DNA from: Dehalococcoidia bacterium | GTDB lineage: Bacteria; Chloroflexota; Dehalococcoidia; Dehalococcoidales; BS750m-G39 | Reading direction: 5' to 3' | DNA length: 40,126 nt | Assembly (NCBI GenBank): GCA_030608005.1 | Contig: JAUWIX010000010.1 | Span: 1-40,126 of the forward strand | Shown: in pieces, positions 15,564-23,713 of the stretch | Numbering within the stretch: the first letter of the stretch is position 1 | How the letters are laid out: the number at the start of each line of letters is the position of its first letter | Made by a program: the position numbers and the translations under genes | The notes under the pieces: generated by a model | What the model was told of the DNA's origin: nothing | What the model saw: only the letters and a program-made list of their open reading frames with translations | Database searches by the model: none

Positions 15564-16262
15564 ATGAGAAAAATAGCTCACCTTCCCAACCATGTAGCCG
15601 TTGTGCCGGACGGTAATGGTAGATGGGCAAAGCAGCAGGGATTGCCCAGGCTTGTGGGTCACCTGGCGGGGGCAAAAAACATGCGCCTCGTGGTTGAATA
15701 CCTCAACGAATACTCCATAAAACATATGACGCTTTATGGTTTCTCCACTGAAAACTGGAGCCGCCCAGAAGATGAGGTTGAAGGTTTGTTCCACCTATTA
15801 GAAAAGTTTATAGACCAAGATGTCCCAGAATTTCATAAAAGGGGTATTAGACTTCGTCACCTTGGACGGCTTGGTGAACTCCCGCCAAGTCTGCAGCAAG
15901 CAATGAATAGAGCGGTAGAGCTAACTAAGAATAATACCGGAATGACGCTTAGCCTCGCCTTCAACTATGGAGGACGCGCTGAGATTTTAGATGCAGTGCA
16001 CCATCTCATAGCTGACAGCATTTCGCCTCAAGACATAGACGAAAAATTATTTAATAGCTACCTCTATACCGCCGGTTTGCCTGATGTTGACCTGTTAATT
16101 CGCACTGGTGACGAGCTCCGCCTCAGCAACTTTCTAATATGGCAAACAGCTTACAGCGAATACTACTTCACCAAGGTTCTATGGCCTGACTTCGGTAAGA
16201 GAGAGATTGAAAAAGCACTGCTATCCTACAGCCAGAGGCAAAGGCGCTTCGGTGGACTATAA
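15564..16262 (+). CDS. uppS: Undecaprenyl diphosphate synthase (cis-prenyltransferase)
   Basis: A 232-residue cis-prenyltransferase that elongates farnesyl diphosphate with IPP to make the lipid carrier for cell-envelope glycans. Motifs are the catalytic Asp16 in PDGNGRWA, GHLAGAKNMR, FSTENWSRPEDEV, LSLAFNYGGRAEI, and the C-terminal RTGDELRLSNFLIWQTAYSE, where RTGDE replaces the commoner RTSGE. IPP would come from the MEP pathway, two of whose genes (dxr, ispG) lie downstream. The product is cytoplasmic with membrane-associated substrates. The ribosome binding site is weak; a 61-base gap from frr contains nothing else recognisable. Confidence 0.96.
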   Translation: MRKIAHLPNHVAVVPDGNGRWAKQQGLPRLVGHLAGAKNMRLVVEYLNEYSIKHMTLYGFSTENWSRPEDEVEGLFHLLEKFIDQDVPEFHKRGIRLRHLGRLGELPPSLQQAMNRAVELTKNNTGMTLSLAFNYGGRAEILDAVHHLIADSISPQDIDEKLFNSYLYTAGLPDVDLLIRTGDELRLSNFLIWQTAYSEYYFTKVLWPDFGKREIEKALLSYSQRQRRFGGL

Positions 16263-16287
16263 TCACCTTTATTTTAGGAGGTTACAA

Positions 16288-16485
16288 ATGTGGAAGAAAG
16301 TGCTGGGTTGGGTCTTGATTTTGGGTGGCATTTTCGCTGGGATTGCTGGCGTCGGATCTTCATTGCAACCTCCTTTGTTGCCACCGCTAGGTTGGAGGAT
16401 TAACTTTGTAGAGGTGGCTCTTTGGGTAACTCTTGCATTGGCACTTATTGGAGGCGGCTGGAAATTAATTCAGGGCAAGAAGTAA
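16288..16485 (+). CDS. Small two-helix membrane protein
   Basis: A 65-residue protein beginning at the ATG at 16288, which has a strong AGGAGG seven bases upstream; a longer frame overlaps uppS but lacks a start signal. Two hydrophobic segments (about 5-25, VLGWVLILGGIFAGIAGVG, and about 42-60, VALWVTLALALIGGGW) are separated by a proline-rich loop, and the C-terminus is basic (KLIQGKK). It has the look of a small inner-membrane protein of unknown function. Its place between uppS and cdsA hints at a role near lipid-carrier or phospholipid synthesis, but there is no direct evidence. Confidence 0.7.
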   Translation: MWKKVLGWVLILGGIFAGIAGVGSSLQPPLLPPLGWRINFVEVALWVTLALALIGGGWKLIQGKK

Positions 16486-16530
16486 ATTCCGATTACTTGC
16501 CCTTAAGGGATACTTACCATAATTTTATTA

Positions 16531-16660
16531 ACCCATCCCCCTGACCCCCTTCCCTTAGTAAGGGAAGGGGGAGTGAAAGTAAGAGAGGGGGCTTTGCCCC
16601 CTCTCTAAAATCTCTTCCCCCTCTCCTTGTAAGGAGAGGGGACATAGGGGGTGAGGTTGA
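16531..16660. repeat. Dispersed G/C-tract palindromic repeat, copy R2
   Basis: It contains CCCCCTTCCCTTAG / TAAGGGAAGGGGG, GAGAGGGGGC-TTT-GCCCCCTCTC and CCCCTCTCCTT-GTA-AGGAGAGGGG palindromes and ends in GGGGGTGAGGTTGA. It lies inside the housekeeping operon, immediately in front of cdsA. Confidence 0.8.
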
Positions 16661-16671
16661 TACATAACTAT

Positions 16672-17475
16672 ATGCTAAAGAAAAGGGTTATAACCGGGCT
16701 GTGGGGCATCCCTCTCCTAATCGCTGCTGTCTGGTTTGACCAGCCATTACCCTGGTTCACCCTACTGGTGGCTATCTGGGGGCTACTGGCTGTCTTTGAA
16801 TTCTATAAAATGGTGGCTGGGGCAAAGGCGCCACCACTCACCTACTTTGGGCTAATCTGGACCCTGCTATTTATCCTGAGCCCTCATTTCAACTATGACT
16901 TTCTTATACCATTGCTCCTGACCTCAGCCGTGGTGCTATCTCTAATCTGGCTCCTGCTGCGTCCACAAAAGGAAGGGGCTTTTATCGGCTGGGTGTGGAC
17001 AATAGCTGGAATCCTCTATGTGGGGTGGCTGCTAAGCTACTTTGTGGCATTAAGAGGTCTGGATGATGGCAGAAACTGGGTATTTCTTGCCCTGTTTGCC
17101 ACCTTTGGCTCTGACACCGCTGCCTTCTTCATTGGCAGAGCGCTGGGTAGGCACCATCTTGCCCCCGGTATCAGCCCAGGCAAAACCTGGGAAGGGGCTA
17201 TAGCCGGCATTCTGGGTGCTATCATAGTTAGTCTGCTGTTTACTTTACCCACACCTCTCAGCTTGCCTCTCGGTTACGGGCAGGCAATACTTCTCGGCCT
17301 GCTGATTAGCATTTTTGGACAACTTGGCGACCTAGTAGAGTCCTTGCTCAAACGCAATATGGGAGTAAAAGACTCAGGTAGGCTACTTCCAGGGCACGGT
17401 GGTTTCCTGGATAGGATAGACAGCGTTGTCTTTACTGGCGCAGTGGTATACTATTATGTAATATGGGCAATATAG
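16672..17475 (+). CDS. cdsA: Phosphatidate cytidylyltransferase (CDP-diglyceride synthase)
   Basis: An integral membrane enzyme of about 267 residues that makes CDP-diacylglycerol from phosphatidate and CTP, the branch point of phospholipid synthesis. It has about eight hydrophobic segments. The C-terminal signature is complete: SLLKRNMGVKDSGRLLPGHGGFLDRIDS with the metal-binding Asp residues. ATG 16672 is preferred. A GTG at 16651 in the same frame lies inside the R2 repeat and would add seven residues; no ideal ribosome binding site precedes either. Its 3' end overlaps dxr by 13 bases. The uppS-cdsA-dxr-rseP order is conserved in many bacteria. Confidence 0.95.
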   Translation: MLKKRVITGLWGIPLLIAAVWFDQPLPWFTLLVAIWGLLAVFEFYKMVAGAKAPPLTYFGLIWTLLFILSPHFNYDFLIPLLLTSAVVLSLIWLLLRPQKEGAFIGWVWTIAGILYVGWLLSYFVALRGLDDGRNWVFLALFATFGSDTAAFFIGRALGRHHLAPGISPGKTWEGAIAGILGAIIVSLLFTLPTPLSLPLGYGQAILLGLLISIFGQLGDLVESLLKRNMGVKDSGRLLPGHGGFLDRIDSVVFTGAVVYYYVIWAI

Positions 17476-18611
17476 TAAAGCAAGTAGCTGTCCTGGGTTC
17501 AACCGGCTCTATAGGTCGTCAAACACTGGAAGTAGTCCGCGCCCTACCTCACCGATTTGGCATAATCGGGCTGGCTGCCGGGAAGAACATCGATTTGCTG
17601 GCAAATCAAATCAATGAGTTCAAACCGAGGTTTATCTATTATCAGGATAGAAAGGTGCAGCCTCGCCTAGCCGATGCCGAATATGAATTCCTATCACTGG
17701 AAGAAATGGCTAGCCATCCTCAGGTAGATATCGTGGTTATGGCTACTTCTGGGAAATGGGGGCTAAGCCCGACATTGGCTGCGGTAAAAGCGGGCAAGAG
17801 GGTTGCCCTCGCTAACAAGGAATCATTAGTTATGGCAGGCGAGATTATCACCAATGAGGCGAAGCTAAATAGGGCACAAATTACGCCTGTTGATAGCGAG
17901 CACAGCGCTATATGGCAATGCCTCAGGGGTGAAACACAGAAGGCGACTCAGCTTATTCTCACCGCCTCAGGAGGACCCTTCTACCATTATTCAGCAGCCC
18001 AACTAAATGGGGTTACGACAGAGCAAGCCTTAAAACACCCCTCATGGCGGATGGGGAAAAAGGTTACCATTGACTCAGCTACTCTGATGAACAAGGGGCT
18101 CGAGGTAATTGAAGCCCACTGGCTTTTTGACATGCCCTTTGACAATATCAAGGTTCTAATCCACCCCCAGAGCATCGTCCACTCTATGGTAGAATTTATA
18201 GATGGCTCAATTAAAGCCCAGTTGGGCTACGCCGACATGCGCTTACCCATTCAATATGCCCTTTCTTACCCCGAACGCCTAGCCAACCCCCAACTCCCCA
18301 GGCTCAACTGGGACACCGTCAAAAACCTAACCTTTGAGCAGCCTGACCTTGATACCTTCCCTTGCCTTAAGTTAGCTATTGAGGCGGGGAGGAAAGGGGG
18401 GACTTATCCGGCAGTGCTTTGTGCCGCCGATGAGGTGGCTGTTGAGCTCTTCCTATCTCAAGGCATCAAATTTACTGATATCGCCAAGCTTGTCGAGCAG
18501 GCGCTGGAGGAGCATCAAGCTATATCTCACCCCACCCTGGAGGAAATTATGGCGGCTGATAACTGGGCAAGAGAAAGGGTTATCCAGCTCGTCGGTGGAG
18601 ATAATCCATGA
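17463..18611 (+). CDS. dxr: 1-deoxy-D-xylulose 5-phosphate reductoisomerase
   Basis: A 382-residue enzyme that converts DXP to MEP with NADPH, the committed step of the MEP isoprenoid pathway. It has the NADPH loop GSTGSIG (12-18), ALANKESLVMAGE, the metal- and substrate-binding PVDSEHSAIWQCL, TASGGPF, HPSWRMGKKVTIDSATLMNKGLE and HPQSIVHSMVEF. The start at 17463 overlaps cdsA. The stop TGA overlaps the rseP ATG (ATGA), so translation is coupled. It works in the same pathway as ispG two genes downstream. Confidence 0.98.
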   Translation: MGNIVKQVAVLGSTGSIGRQTLEVVRALPHRFGIIGLAAGKNIDLLANQINEFKPRFIYYQDRKVQPRLADAEYEFLSLEEMASHPQVDIVVMATSGKWGLSPTLAAVKAGKRVALANKESLVMAGEIITNEAKLNRAQITPVDSEHSAIWQCLRGETQKATQLILTASGGPFYHYSAAQLNGVTTEQALKHPSWRMGKKVTIDSATLMNKGLEVIEAHWLFDMPFDNIKVLIHPQSIVHSMVEFIDGSIKAQLGYADMRLPIQYALSYPERLANPQLPRLNWDTVKNLTFEQPDLDTFPCLKLAIEAGRKGGTYPAVLCAADEVAVELFLSQGIKFTDIAKLVEQALEEHQAISHPTLEEIMAADNWARERVIQLVGGDNP

Positions 18612-19672
18612 GCATGATAATTACCATAGTAATCTTTCTCGGCATTCTGGCAGTGCTTATCCTTGCCCACGAACTGGGGCATTTTGCTACTGCCAAAGCC
18701 TTCGGGGTAAGGGTAGAAGAGTTCGGCTTGGGCTTTCCCCCCAGGCTAATATCGGTAAGAAGGGGGGAGACACGATATTCATTGAATGCCATACCCCTGG
18801 GTGGATTTACTAAAATGGCTGGCGAGGAAGACCCCAAGGTGCCGAGGAGCTTAGCCAGTAAGGGCATTGGCACCAGACTAATAGTTCTCAGCGCCGGCTC
18901 AATAATGAATGCACTGCTGCCTCTACTTTTGTTCTCCATTGCCTTTATGGTTCCCCATGATATGGCAGTGGGGGAGGTGTCGGTGGAGGAAGTAGCCCCC
19001 AATTCGCCAGCGGCAGCGGCTGGCATTGAGCCTGGAGATATAATCCTGAGCATAGAAGACAAGCCGGTGCATAATATCGGCAACCTGCAGCGCTATACCC
19101 ATCTCAACCTGGGCAAGGAAGTTACCCTGCGTATTAAACACAGTGATTCAACCACAGAGGAGGTTCAGGCGATACCCAGGTGGAAGCCTCCTGAGGGTCA
19201 GGGGGCAATTGGCATTTTGGTCAGCATGCTAAATCCAACCGTTGTTAGCCAACATGAGCCTTTCTGGAAAGCAATACCTATGGGAGCAAGCGAATGTATA
19301 GAAACCTTCGTCCTGTTCAAGAATGAGATAATCAGAATATTTATCGGGGCTACATCTCTCCAGGTGACAGGTCCGGTGGGTATCGCCCAATTGACGGGAG
19401 AGGTAGCTAAAGCCGGTATCAGCCCACTTCTGCAATTTGCTGGTTTTATTAGCATAAACCTGGCTTTAATCAATATCTTCCCCCTCCCAGCCCTGGATGG
19501 TGGCAGAATTGTGTTTGTTCTCCTTGAGGGGGCCCGCCGAGGCAAGCGTATTTCACCAAAGACAGAAGGACTGATTCACGCTATCGGTTTTGCCCTGCTC
19601 ATGGCAGCAATTCTGGTAATCACCTACCAGGACATTATACGCATTATAGCTGGAGAAAGCCTGATACCATGA
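18608..19672 (+). CDS. rseP: RIP-type site-2 zinc metalloprotease (RseP/RasP family)
   Basis: A 354-residue intramembrane protease. The first membrane helix carries the zinc motif H21-E22-L-G-H25. A PDZ domain occupies about 115-190 (NSPAAAAGIEPGDIILSIEDKPV). The third zinc ligand region is NIFPLPALDGGRIVFVLLE near residue 275-290, and a last membrane helix ends the protein. There is a single PDZ domain rather than the two of E. coli RseP, as in Bacillus RasP. Substrates are usually anti-sigma factors or signal-peptide remnants. ATGA overlaps at both ends join it to dxr and ispG. Confidence 0.96.
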   Translation: MSMIITIVIFLGILAVLILAHELGHFATAKAFGVRVEEFGLGFPPRLISVRRGETRYSLNAIPLGGFTKMAGEEDPKVPRSLASKGIGTRLIVLSAGSIMNALLPLLLFSIAFMVPHDMAVGEVSVEEVAPNSPAAAAGIEPGDIILSIEDKPVHNIGNLQRYTHLNLGKEVTLRIKHSDSTTEEVQAIPRWKPPEGQGAIGILVSMLNPTVVSQHEPFWKAIPMGASECIETFVLFKNEIIRIFIGATSLQVTGPVGIAQLTGEVAKAGISPLLQFAGFISINLALINIFPLPALDGGRIVFVLLEGARRGKRISPKTEGLIHAIGFALLMAAILVITYQDIIRIIAGESLIP

Positions 19673-20715
19673 ATCCTAGGCGAATATCAAAACCGATTCA
19701 AATTGGCAAGGTGACCGTTGGCGGCAGTGCCCCCATCGTGGTGCAATCTATGACCAAAACCGATACTCGTGATGTTATGTCAACCATTCGGCAAATCAAG
19801 GAGCTTGAGGACTGTGGCTGTGAACTGGTGCGGGTAGCTGTGCCCGATATGGAAGCAGCCGAGGCAATATCAGCTATTAAAAAGGGCGTCTCTATCCCCA
19901 TAATTGCCGATATTCACTTTGACTACCGCCTTGCCCTGATGGCACTGAAGGCTGGGGTTGATGGATTGCGGCTAAATCCAGGTAACATCAGCGAGCCGGA
20001 AAAGGTCAAGGCAGTAGCCTGTGCAGCTAAAGAAAGAAATGTCCCCATCCGTATCGGGGTAAATGCCGGCAGTTTGCCCAAGTCAGCAAATCCACAGTTA
20101 ACCATTGCTGAGCAGATGGTAGAGGCTGCCTTACAGCAGATAAGGCTACTGGAAAGCCTGGACTTTGACCTGATTAAGGTCTCGCTTAAAGCCTTTGATG
20201 TGCCGACTACTATTGAGGCTTACCAGAGCATTGCTCAGAAGATACCCTATCCCCTGCATATAGGCATCACTGAAGCCGGCACACCAAGAAAGGGTATTAT
20301 CCGCAGTGCTGTAGGCATCAGCACCCTTTTATATCAAGGTATTGGCGATACGATTAGGGTTTCACTGACTGCCCACCCCAGGGAGGAGGTTATTGCTGGC
20401 TATGAAATTCTAAAGAGCCTGAACCTGCGCCAGCATGGTCCGATACTGGTCAGCTGCCCCTCCTGTGGTCGGGCTGAGGTTGATATTATAAAATTGGCTG
20501 AGGCAGTAGAAAAAGAGCTGGTGAACATTGACAAGCCGATAAAAGTAGCAGTTATGGGCTGTGTGGTCAATGGACCTGGCGAAGCCAAGGACGCCGATAT
20601 AGGCATCGCCTGCGGCAAAGGCAGAGCCGTCCTGTTCAAGAAGGGCAAAAAGATTAGAACTATAGAGGAAAAGGATTTTATAACTGCCCTGATGGCGGAA
20701 GTGGAGAGGTTTTAG
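19669..20715 (+). CDS. ispG: 4-hydroxy-3-methylbut-2-en-1-yl diphosphate synthase
   Basis: A 348-residue [4Fe-4S] enzyme that converts MEcPP to HMBPP, the penultimate MEP-pathway step. The N-terminal TIM barrel shows PIVVQSMTKTDTRD, CELVRVAVPDMEAAEAI, IIADIHFDYRLAL, GLRLNPGNI and PIRIGVNAGSLPK. The C-terminal reductase-like domain contributes the cluster cysteines in CPSCGR and VMGCVVNGPGEAKDADIGIA. This is the compact bacterial form without the plant-type insertion. It overlaps the rseP stop by four bases. The stop is followed two bases later by the pentapeptide-channel gene. Confidence 0.98.
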   Translation: MNPRRISKPIQIGKVTVGGSAPIVVQSMTKTDTRDVMSTIRQIKELEDCGCELVRVAVPDMEAAEAISAIKKGVSIPIIADIHFDYRLALMALKAGVDGLRLNPGNISEPEKVKAVACAAKERNVPIRIGVNAGSLPKSANPQLTIAEQMVEAALQQIRLLESLDFDLIKVSLKAFDVPTTIEAYQSIAQKIPYPLHIGITEAGTPRKGIIRSAVGISTLLYQGIGDTIRVSLTAHPREEVIAGYEILKSLNLRQHGPILVSCPSCGRAEVDIIKLAEAVEKELVNIDKPIKVAVMGCVVNGPGEAKDADIGIACGKGRAVLFKKGKKIRTIEEKDFITALMAEVERF

Positions 20716-20717
20716 AT

Positions 20718-21722
20718 ATGGCGGAAGAAAAGGAAAAGCCCCTAACCCGTGAAGATGTAATTGATGCAATAGCACGAAATGGAGGTTCTGCGTGGGACCT
20801 TGACTTGTCGGAAAGCAATTTTGAGAAGGATGTTGACCTCCGCGATCTTGACTTATCTGGAATTATTTTAAACAAGGCAGCATTGCTTTCTGCTAAATTC
20901 GATGGTTCGAAACTTAAAGAGGCAAAATTTCGTGATGCTTACCTTCAACATGCTACATTCATTAAATACAAGGATAAGGTGACACTTCTCCGGGATGCTG
21001 ACCTAAGTGGTGCTTCTTTGGATGAAACTGACTTTAAAAACGCAGACCTGCAAGGTGCAAAGTTTGGTGCTACAGAAGAATCACCAGGAACATACTTATT
21101 TGATACCGACTTTCGAGGTGCAAATCTGTTTTTTACTCAATTCAAAGACTGCACTTTCTACCACACCAAACTAGAGGGAACTCGTCTTTTTGCAGCTGAT
21201 ATTTATGATTCCGATTTAGGAGACGCTGATTGGGGCAACTATAAAATTGGGGAAGAGACAAAGAAAAAAGATTTCTACTCTGCAGAGAGTATCTACCGAC
21301 GGCTGAAGCAGTGGTATACCAATACCGGTAGGTATGACTTAGCTGGAGAGTTTTTCTTCCGGGAGATGACAGCCCAAAGGAACAGGATCAAGTGGTGGCC
21401 ACAGCCTCGACATAGGCTCTGGTCTAAAATTGTTTCTCTCATCTGCGGCTATGGAGAGAGACCACTGAGAGTTATCGGATGGGCGGCGTCAGTCGTATTG
21501 ATTTCAGCACTCATTTATTTTATTGTAGGTTCAGTATGGGAGTGGTCGGCTTTTTGGAACTCCCTTTATTTTAGCGCGGTGTCTTTCACTGCTCTGGGCT
21601 ATGGTAGTTGGCTACAAGCAACTAATGACTGGATAAAGGGAATCGGTGCCTTTGAATCTTTCATTGGCGTTTTCACGATAGCGCTATTCCTGATAACCTT
21701 TACCAGAAAAATGAGAAGATAA
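20718..21722 (+). CDS. Pentapeptide-repeat protein fused to a two-helix potassium channel pore
   Basis: A 334-residue membrane protein. Residues about 25-165 form a pentapeptide-repeat beta-helix (A(D/N)LXX units such as LRDADLSGASLDETDFKNADLQGAKF). A linker (about 180-235, SIYRRLKQWYTNTGRYDLAGEFFFREM) leads to two membrane helices (about 248-270 and 310-330). Between them lies a pore loop with the filter-like T291-A-L-G-Y-G296, close to the TVGYG of K+ channels (Ion_trans_2 type). ATG 20718 has GGAGAGG upstream. It is two bases from ispG, so probably in the same operon, though its lower-GC, AT-richer codons look unlike ispG and suggest transfer. The ligand or sensor role of the pentapeptide part is unknown. 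Confidence 0.88.
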   Translation: MAEEKEKPLTREDVIDAIARNGGSAWDLDLSESNFEKDVDLRDLDLSGIILNKAALLSAKFDGSKLKEAKFRDAYLQHATFIKYKDKVTLLRDADLSGASLDETDFKNADLQGAKFGATEESPGTYLFDTDFRGANLFFTQFKDCTFYHTKLEGTRLFAADIYDSDLGDADWGNYKIGEETKKKDFYSAESIYRRLKQWYTNTGRYDLAGEFFFREMTAQRNRIKWWPQPRHRLWSKIVSLICGYGERPLRVIGWAASVVLISALIYFIVGSVWEWSAFWNSLYFSAVSFTALGYGSWLQATNDWIKGIGAFESFIGVFTIALFLITFTRKMRR

Positions 21723-21810
21723 GGGGAAGTTTGAAGGGGCTTCGCCCCTTCAAACACCATCCCTTCCCCCTCTCCTGTTTAGGAGAGGGGGATTAAGGGG
21801 GTGAGGTAGA
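21723..21810. repeat. Dispersed G/C-tract palindromic repeat, copy R3
   Basis: TTTGAAGGGGC-TTC-GCCCCTTCAAA and CCCCCTCTCCT-GTTT-AGGAGAGGGGG hairpins followed by the GGGGGTGAGGT edge. The copy fills the gap between the channel gene and proS. The proS ribosome binding site (CGGAG) lies just outside it. Confidence 0.8.
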
Positions 21811-21831
21811 TAAATATAAACGGAGTAAAAA

Positions 21832-23535
21832 ATGCGTGTATCAAAGTTATTCGGTAAGACACAGAGGGAGACGCCCGCCGAGGCGGAGACGGTCAGCCAC
21901 CAGCTACTGCTGAGAGCTGGGATGATTCATCAGGTAGCCGCCGGGGTCTATTCCTACCTGCCTCTGGGGTGGAGGGTGTTTAAGAAAATAGAGAATATAA
22001 TCAGGGAGGAGATGGATAAAGCCGGCGGGCAGGAGCTGATGATGCCGGTTCTTCAGCCTCTGGAGCTGTGGCAGGAAACAGGAAGAGACCTGGCTTTCGG
22101 CAAAGGGCTTTTCACCCTCTCCGACCGCAAAGACCGCAAATTATGCCTGGGACCAACCCACGAGGAGGTCATCACCCAACTGGTAAGATATAATGTCCAG
22201 AGCTACCGTGACCTGCCCCTGCTTCTATATCAAATCCAGACCAAGTTCCGCGATGAGCCCCGCCCCAGAGCCGGGTTGATTAGAGTTCGTGAGTTCACTA
22301 TGAAAGACCTCTATAGCTTTGATACCGATGAAGATGGATTAAACCAGAGCTACGATAAGATGCTCCAGGCATATCAGAATATCTTTACTCGCTGTGGTCT
22401 GCACACCCTGCTGGTTGAGGCTGATAGTGGTGCCATTGGTGGCAAGGAGTCCCACGAGTTTATGGTTATCACCGAGAGCGGCGAAGACGAGATTATCCAC
22501 TGTGCTCATTGCCGATACGCAGCTAATGTGGATAAGGCTGAGAGCATCAAGGGCAAAGTAGAACCAGAGGAGCCGTTACCACTGGAAGAGGTTGCCACAC
22601 CAGGTGTCGGCACTATTGAACAGGTATCAAATTTCCTGAAGGTGCCTAAAAGCCATACCCTTAAAGCAGTATTCTATATCGCCGACGGCAAGCTAGTCTT
22701 TGTCGTCATCAGGGGAGACATTGAGGTAAACGAGGTAAAGTTAAGGAACGCTCTGGGCTGCGTTGAACTCCGCCTAGCCACTGAGGCTGAGGCAATAGAA
22801 GCCGGTGTAGTAGCTGGGTCAGCATCAGCCATAGGCATAAGTGACATCAAAATCATTGCTGACGATTCCATAACCTCAGGGGCGAACTTTGTTGCTGGCG
22901 CCAATAAACCCGATACCCACTTTAGAAATGTCAACTACCCCAGAGACTTCCGGGTTGACCTAATGGCAGACATAGCCCAGGCTCGTGCCGGAGAAGGATG
23001 CCCCCAGTGTGGAAGTAAATTATTATCCACCCGCGGCATTGAGGTAGGACACATCTTCAAGCTTGGCACCTTCATTAGTGAAAAATTAGGCGCCCTTTTT
23101 ATTGACCCCAATGGTGCACCTCACCCTATTATCATGGGATGTTACGGCATTGGTCTTGACAGGTTGCTAGCAGCTGCCATAGAGCAGAATCATGATGCTC
23201 AAGGCATTATCTGGCCAATGTCTATCGCCCCATATCACATCTATCTTTGCCCCCTGCATCTGGAAAACCCCGAAGTAGCCACCGCCGCAGAGAAAGTCTA
23301 TGCCGAGCTTGAGGCACAGGGTTTAGAGGTGCTCTTTGACGACCGCAAAGAATCCCCGGGGGTAAAGTTCAATGACGCCGACCTCCTAGGAATACCCATC
23401 AGGGTTACCATTAGCCCCCGAGCTTTGGAGACCGACAGCGTAGAGATAAAGAAGCGCTCCGAGAAAGAATCTGAGCTTATGCCACTGGAGGGGATAGCGG
23501 CAAGGCTCAAGGAGCTTATTAAGAATTTGTTTTGA
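21832..23535 (+). CDS. proS: Prolyl-tRNA synthetase, bacterial type
   Basis: A 567-residue class II synthetase that charges tRNA-Pro. Motif 1 region GWRVFKKIENIIREEMDKAGGQELMMPVLQP, motif 2 QIQTKFRDEPRPRAGLIRVREFTMKDLYSF, an inserted YbaK-type editing domain (about 225-390) with KVPKSHTLKAVFYIADGKLVFVVIRGD, motif 3 GCYGIGLDRLLAAAIEQNHD, and a C-terminal anticodon-binding domain (about 465-560, GLEVLFDDRKESPGVKFNDADLLGIP). The insertion makes it the long bacterial ProRS. ATG 21832 follows CGGAG. It is the last gene of the plus-strand operon and converges on pheT. Confidence 0.98.
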   Translation: MRVSKLFGKTQRETPAEAETVSHQLLLRAGMIHQVAAGVYSYLPLGWRVFKKIENIIREEMDKAGGQELMMPVLQPLELWQETGRDLAFGKGLFTLSDRKDRKLCLGPTHEEVITQLVRYNVQSYRDLPLLLYQIQTKFRDEPRPRAGLIRVREFTMKDLYSFDTDEDGLNQSYDKMLQAYQNIFTRCGLHTLLVEADSGAIGGKESHEFMVITESGEDEIIHCAHCRYAANVDKAESIKGKVEPEEPLPLEEVATPGVGTIEQVSNFLKVPKSHTLKAVFYIADGKLVFVVIRGDIEVNEVKLRNALGCVELRLATEAEAIEAGVVAGSASAIGISDIKIIADDSITSGANFVAGANKPDTHFRNVNYPRDFRVDLMADIAQARAGEGCPQCGSKLLSTRGIEVGHIFKLGTFISEKLGALFIDPNGAPHPIIMGCYGIGLDRLLAAAIEQNHDAQGIIWPMSIAPYHIYLCPLHLENPEVATAAEKVYAELEAQGLEVLFDDRKESPGVKFNDADLLGIPIRVTISPRALETDSVEIKKRSEKESELMPLEGIAARLKELIKNLF

Positions 23536-23695
23536 ACCCTATCCCCTTTATCCCCTTCCCCTTGATAAGGGGAAGGGGAATTGTTTATATAAGAGAGGCA
23601 AAGCCTCTCTTTGACTCTCCTTCCGTATCCCCTTCAAAGGAGAGGGGGAAGAATAATTATTGAAGGGGCGGAGCCCCTTCAACCCTCCTTTAATA
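23535..23695. repeat. Dispersed G/C-tract palindromic repeat, copy R4
   Basis: It lies between the convergent proS and pheT genes. It contains CCCCTTCCCCTT-GAT-AAGGGGAAGGGG, AGAGAGGC-AAA-GCCTCTCT and TTGAAGGGGC-GGA-GCCCCTTCAA. The left edge AACCCTATCCCCTTTA matches R1. The hairpins may also serve as terminators here, although no long T-run follows. Confidence 0.8.
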
Positions 23696-23713
23696 AGCGA
23701 CCTTAAGCCCGCA

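Noticed and set aside
16651-16671. GTG start for cdsA inside repeat R2
   Set aside because: The codon is part of the recurrent repeat edge (GGGGGTGAGGTTGA) seen elsewhere without a gene, so the ATG at 16672 is more credible; the GTG cannot be excluded.
18580-19083. Long open frames antisense to rseP and other operon genes
   Set aside because: Shadows of strongly conserved genes, with no start signals and low-complexity composition.
23535-23695. CRISPR array or tRNA-like cluster in the G/C-rich gap
   Set aside because: The palindromes are not spaced by unique spacers of constant length, and no cas gene is near.
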